Notes under the pieces: model-generated
Told to the model about the DNA's origin: nothing
The model's database searches: none
Seen by the model: only the letters and a program-made list of their open reading frames with translations
DNA from: Dyadobacter sp. Leaf189
Lineage (GTDB): Bacteria > Bacteroidota > Bacteroidia > Cytophagales > Spirosomataceae
NCBI RefSeq assembly: GCF_001424405.1
Contig: NZ_LMPS01000001.1
Coordinates: 865,999 to 929,998 of the forward strand
Length of the DNA stretch: 64,000 nt
Direction of reading: 5' to 3'
Shown here: positions 61,182-64,000 of the stretch, in pieces
Position numbering within the stretch: position 1 is the stretch's first letter
Layout: every line of letters begins with the position of its first letter
Position numbers and translations under genes: made by a program

Positions 61182-63473
61182 GTGGAGCAACTCGTCGAGG
61201 CCCTCAATATTGACCTGGAGCAGGAGCGGAAGGATATCCTCAAAAAGTACAGGAGACTATTACGTACAGCCAAGCCATTTTTGAAGGATAATGATGCCAA
61301 ATTAATCAAAAAGGCTTTTTATACTTCCGTCGACGCCCATAAAGATATGCGGCGCCGGTCGGGAGAACCTTATATTTACCACCCGCTCGCAGTAGCCCAG
61401 ATCGTGGTGGAAGAGATCGGGCTCGGTACCACGGGCATTGTTGCTGCTTTGCTGCATGATGTGGTGGAAGATACCGATATGCGGATCGAGGATATTGAAA
61501 GACTTTTTGGAAAAAAAGTTGCCAAGATCATCGACGGGCTTACCAAAATATCCGGGCGCTTCGAATATGGTTCTTCACAGCAGGCTGAGAATTTTCGCAA
61601 AATGCTGCTCACGTTGTCCGACGATGTGCGTGTGATCCTCGTGAAGCTCGCCGACAGGCTGCACAATATGCGCACACTTGACAGTATGCCGCGTGATAAA
61701 CAGCTTAAAATCGCTTCCGAGACTATTTTTATCTACGCGCCGCTGGCGCACCGGCTCGGACTCTATAGCATTAAATCCGAACTGGAAGAGCTTTACCTGA
61801 AATATACCGAACCTCAGGAATACCGCGCCATTGCCAGGAAACTGAGAGAGACGAAAGGGATCCGTGACCGGTTTATCGCCAAGTTCATGGAACCGATTGC
61901 ACAAGATCTCGAATCGGCGGGATTGAATTTTATCCTCAAAGGCAGACCCAAATCGATCTATTCGATCTGGAATAAAATGCGGAAGCAGAACAAGCCTTTT
62001 GAGGAGATATATGACCTTTTTGCAATTCGCATTGTACTGGAATCTTCGGCTGAAAATGATCGTGAAAAAGCGATCTGCTGGCAGGCGTACTCCATTGTTA
62101 CTGATCATTATAAGCCTAACCCGGATCGGCTAAAAGACTTTTTGAGCACACCGCGTGCAAATGGGTACCAGTCGCTGCACTCAACAGTAATGAGCAAGAG
62201 CGGACAGTGGGTAGAAGTCCAGATACGCACGACGCGAATGGATGAAATCGCAGAAAAAGGCTACGCAGCGCACTGGAAGTACAAAGGCAACGATACCAAA
62301 GTCCGCGGTAATATCGAGCAATGGATTACGCAGGTCCGCGAAACGCTTGAAAATGGCTTTGGGGATAAAACTGCCGCGATCGAGTTTCTTGATGAATTCA
62401 GAAGTAACCTGTTCAACGAAGAGGTTTTTGTATTTACACCAAAAGGTGAATTGAAGGTATTGCAAAGCGGCGCAACAGCGCTGGATTTCGCATTTGATAT
62501 CCACTCCGAAGTGGGCGCGCATTGTATGGCTGCCAAAGTAGGGGGTATCCTGGTTCCGATCAGCTACGTGCTCAACAATGGGGATCAGATCGAAATCATA
62601 ACTTCCAATAAGCAGAAACCCAATGAAGACTGGCTGCGGATCGTAGTTACCTCGAAAGCCCGGGCCAGGATCAAGGATTTTCTGAAAGAAGATAATCGCC
62701 GGTACGAAACTGACGGCCGGCAGATGGTTGAGAAAAAACTTAAAACACTTGGTATTGAACTTACTGCCGAGGTTGTCAACCAACTGAGGGCATTTTTCGA
62801 ATGTAAAACAGCGCCCGACTTTTTCTACCGAATAGGAAAGGGATATATTCAGCTTGATGAGCTGAAAAGGTTCAAGAAGGATAAAGAAATAAAAGAGCGG
62901 AAAGCCGATTCCGCCCATGCAGCAAATGCGGTTCCCGGGCCGGTTGGCAGCGATGGTAAGACACTTACCAAGTTTTTAAAACAAATCCACGGCGACCGGG
63001 CAGACAGTGATACACTGTTGATCGGCGACGATATGGACAAAATCGATTACAAGCTTGCCGCCTGCTGCAATCCGATTGCTGGCGACGACGTTTTTGGTTT
63101 TGTTACGATTAACGAAGGCATTAAAATACACCGGACTACCTGTCCGAATGCGGCCGAACTGATGTCCAAACATGGTAACCGTATTATCAAGGCCAAATGG
63201 GAATCTAACAAGGATGAAGCCTTCCTCGCAGGGCTCTATTTGTCTGGAACAGACCGCGTGGGACTGGTGAATGACGTGACGCGTATCATTTCAAATGAGC
63301 TGCATATCAACATGCGCGGACTGACAATTGATACCAAAGACGGCGTGTTTAATGGGGATATCAAGCTCTATGTACAGGATACGCGGCATTTGGATATCCT
63401 GATTAATAAGCTGGAACAGGTAGAGGGAGTTTACAACGTACAGCGCTTTGACACGAACCTGAGCCACACCTGA
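61182..63473 (+). CDS. Bifunctional (p)ppGpp synthetase/hydrolase, RelA/SpoT family
   Basis: Makes and breaks the alarmone (p)ppGpp. The 763-residue protein starts at a GTG (61182) read as MEQLVEALNIDLEQERKDIL. The HD hydrolase domain is intact (YIYHPLAVAQI, ALLHDVVEDT, KLADRLHNMRTL). The synthetase domain has RPKSIYSIWNKM and an ATP-binding segment (ESSAENDREKAICWQ). TGS (FVFTPKGELKVLQSGATALDFAFDIHSEVG), zinc-finger-like CCNPIAGDDV and C-terminal ACT (VGLVNDVTRIISNELHINMRGLTIDTKDG) domains follow. Both catalytic halves look functional, which fits the single Rsh enzyme of most Bacteroidota. The gene is preceded by a tRNA on the other strand. Confidence 0.96.
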   Translation: MEQLVEALNIDLEQERKDILKKYRRLLRTAKPFLKDNDAKLIKKAFYTSVDAHKDMRRRSGEPYIYHPLAVAQIVVEEIGLGTTGIVAALLHDVVEDTDMRIEDIERLFGKKVAKIIDGLTKISGRFEYGSSQQAENFRKMLLTLSDDVRVILVKLADRLHNMRTLDSMPRDKQLKIASETIFIYAPLAHRLGLYSIKSELEELYLKYTEPQEYRAIARKLRETKGIRDRFIAKFMEPIAQDLESAGLNFILKGRPKSIYSIWNKMRKQNKPFEEIYDLFAIRIVLESSAENDREKAICWQAYSIVTDHYKPNPDRLKDFLSTPRANGYQSLHSTVMSKSGQWVEVQIRTTRMDEIAEKGYAAHWKYKGNDTKVRGNIEQWITQVRETLENGFGDKTAAIEFLDEFRSNLFNEEVFVFTPKGELKVLQSGATALDFAFDIHSEVGAHCMAAKVGGILVPISYVLNNGDQIEIITSNKQKPNEDWLRIVVTSKARARIKDFLKEDNRRYETDGRQMVEKKLKTLGIELTAEVVNQLRAFFECKTAPDFFYRIGKGYIQLDELKRFKKDKEIKERKADSAHAANAVPGPVGSDGKTLTKFLKQIHGDRADSDTLLIGDDMDKIDYKLAACCNPIAGDDVFGFVTINEGIKIHRTTCPNAAELMSKHGNRIIKAKWESNKDEAFLAGLYLSGTDRVGLVNDVTRIISNELHINMRGLTIDTKDGVFNGDIKLYVQDTRHLDILINKLEQVEGVYNVQRFDTNLSHT

Positions 63474-63596
63474 TTGGGTGAACGATTATCGTCAGGCAGT
63501 GTTATTAAATTGTGTCGACCCTGGTATTGTTAAATTACCAGATTGACTGTGATTTAGTATAAAAAAGCGTATTTTCGCGCAAGAATAGTCAGAGAT

Positions 63597-64000
63597 ATGC
63601 CACAAGCCAGCAAACCAAATTTCGAAGCCGCCAAGAAAATCCTGACGGCTTACCTGGAAAATAAAGGACTTCGCAAAACGCCTGAACGCTTTGCGATATT
63701 GGAAGAGATCTACACCAGGGAAGATCATTTTGACGTAGATGAGCTTTACATCAGCATGAAAAACAAACGGTACCGGGTTAGCCGCGCAACCGTTTACAAC
63801 ACGCTGGATGTTTTGGTAGATTGTGACCTTGTGACCAAACACCAGTTTGGGAAAAACCTGGCGCAATTTGAAAAGTCTTACGGTAACAAACAACACGATC
63901 ACCTGATCTGCACGGATTGCCATAAAGTAATGGAGTTCTGCGATCCAAGGATCCAGTCTATACAGAATATGGTAGGCGAAATGCTGAATTTCAGCGTGAT
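63597..64000 (+). CDS. Fur-family transcriptional regulator, C-terminus outside the window
   Basis: The reading frame starts MPQASKPNFEAAKKILTAYLENKGLRKTPERFAILEEIY and stays open to the end of the window, so it is truncated here. The winged helix is seen in YRVSRATVYNTLDVLVDCDLVTKHQFG, and the metal domain in KQHDHLICTDCHKVMEFCD (His-x-His and Cys-x-x-Cys). About 134 residues of an expected 145-160 are present. It is a second Fur paralogue in the window, closer to Fur/PerR than to the Zur-like protein at 49928 because the DHLIC motif is typical of Fur. It follows the RelA/SpoT gene after 123 bases. Confidence 0.9.
   Translation, partial: MPQASKPNFEAAKKILTAYLENKGLRKTPERFAILEEIYTREDHFDVDELYISMKNKRYRVSRATVYNTLDVLVDCDLVTKHQFGKNLAQFEKSYGNKQHDHLICTDCHKVMEFCDPRIQSIQNMVGEMLNFSV

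Noticed and set aside
1..64000. CRISPR arrays, rRNA genes, prophage or attachment sites
   Set aside because: No regularly spaced direct repeats, rRNA sequence, phage genes or duplicated att-like ends next to the tRNA were seen.

Overview
The window reads as chromosome of a member of the Bacteroidota, most likely a Cytophagales/Spirosomaceae bacterium of Dyadobacter type (inferred from gene content, not from a database search). The evidence is a SusC/SusD pair, cargo and accessory proteins of the type IX secretion system (T9SS), the gliding lipoprotein GldD, very weak Shine-Dalgarno signals, and several promoters of the Bacteroidota form TTG-N19..21-TAnnTTTG.

Region by region. 1-13099 is a carbohydrate-use locus on the + strand: the end of a SusC-type porin, a SusD lipoprotein, two paralogous secreted GH99/GH71-like proteins with a CBM9-like C-terminal domain, a large lipoprotein combining a propeller, helical repeats and cytochrome c, an FG-GAP protein and a sugar epimerase. 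13130-15283 holds a Uma2-family gene and an IS1182-type element whose transposase has lost its central catalytic part. 15306-17684 carries malate:quinone oxidoreductase and a collagen-like lipoprotein. 18095-24505 encodes two large gingipain-like (C25) proteins with T9SS sorting domains. 24509-26707 is the most interesting part: a 48-codon gene, too short for usual ORF calling, encodes a lasso-peptide-type precursor and sits directly upstream of an asparagine-synthetase-like cyclase. 26773-33927 is a minus-strand run (gcvT, comB, a repeat protein, porZ, udk, a lipoprotein).

34090-48000 is mostly housekeeping: an FG-GAP protein, a membrane metallopeptidase, rfaE2, a flippase-like membrane protein, panD, a Gfo/Idh/MocA oxidoreductase, panC, a starch-synthase N-domain protein, glmS, gldD and a sugar-acid dehydratase/dehydrogenase pair. 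48092-53316 holds a serine hydrolase and then a compact metal regulon: a MerC-like protein, a Fur-family regulator, a lipoprotein and a TonB-dependent receptor. The merC and receptor promoters share a 15-bp palindrome overlapping the -33 element. 53466-64000 carries an NHL-type propeller protein, a PfkB sugar kinase, an SDR, clpX, clpP, an XRE regulator, tig, tRNA-Leu(UAG), a RelA/SpoT enzyme and the start of a second Fur-family gene.

Four copies of a REP-like palindrome (core TTGTCACCCTGAGCGGAGTC) lie just after + strand genes; one copy carries paired changes in both arms that preserve the stem. Many genes end in clear hairpin terminators. Functions are assigned by reading motifs and by recalled family knowledge; no searches were run.
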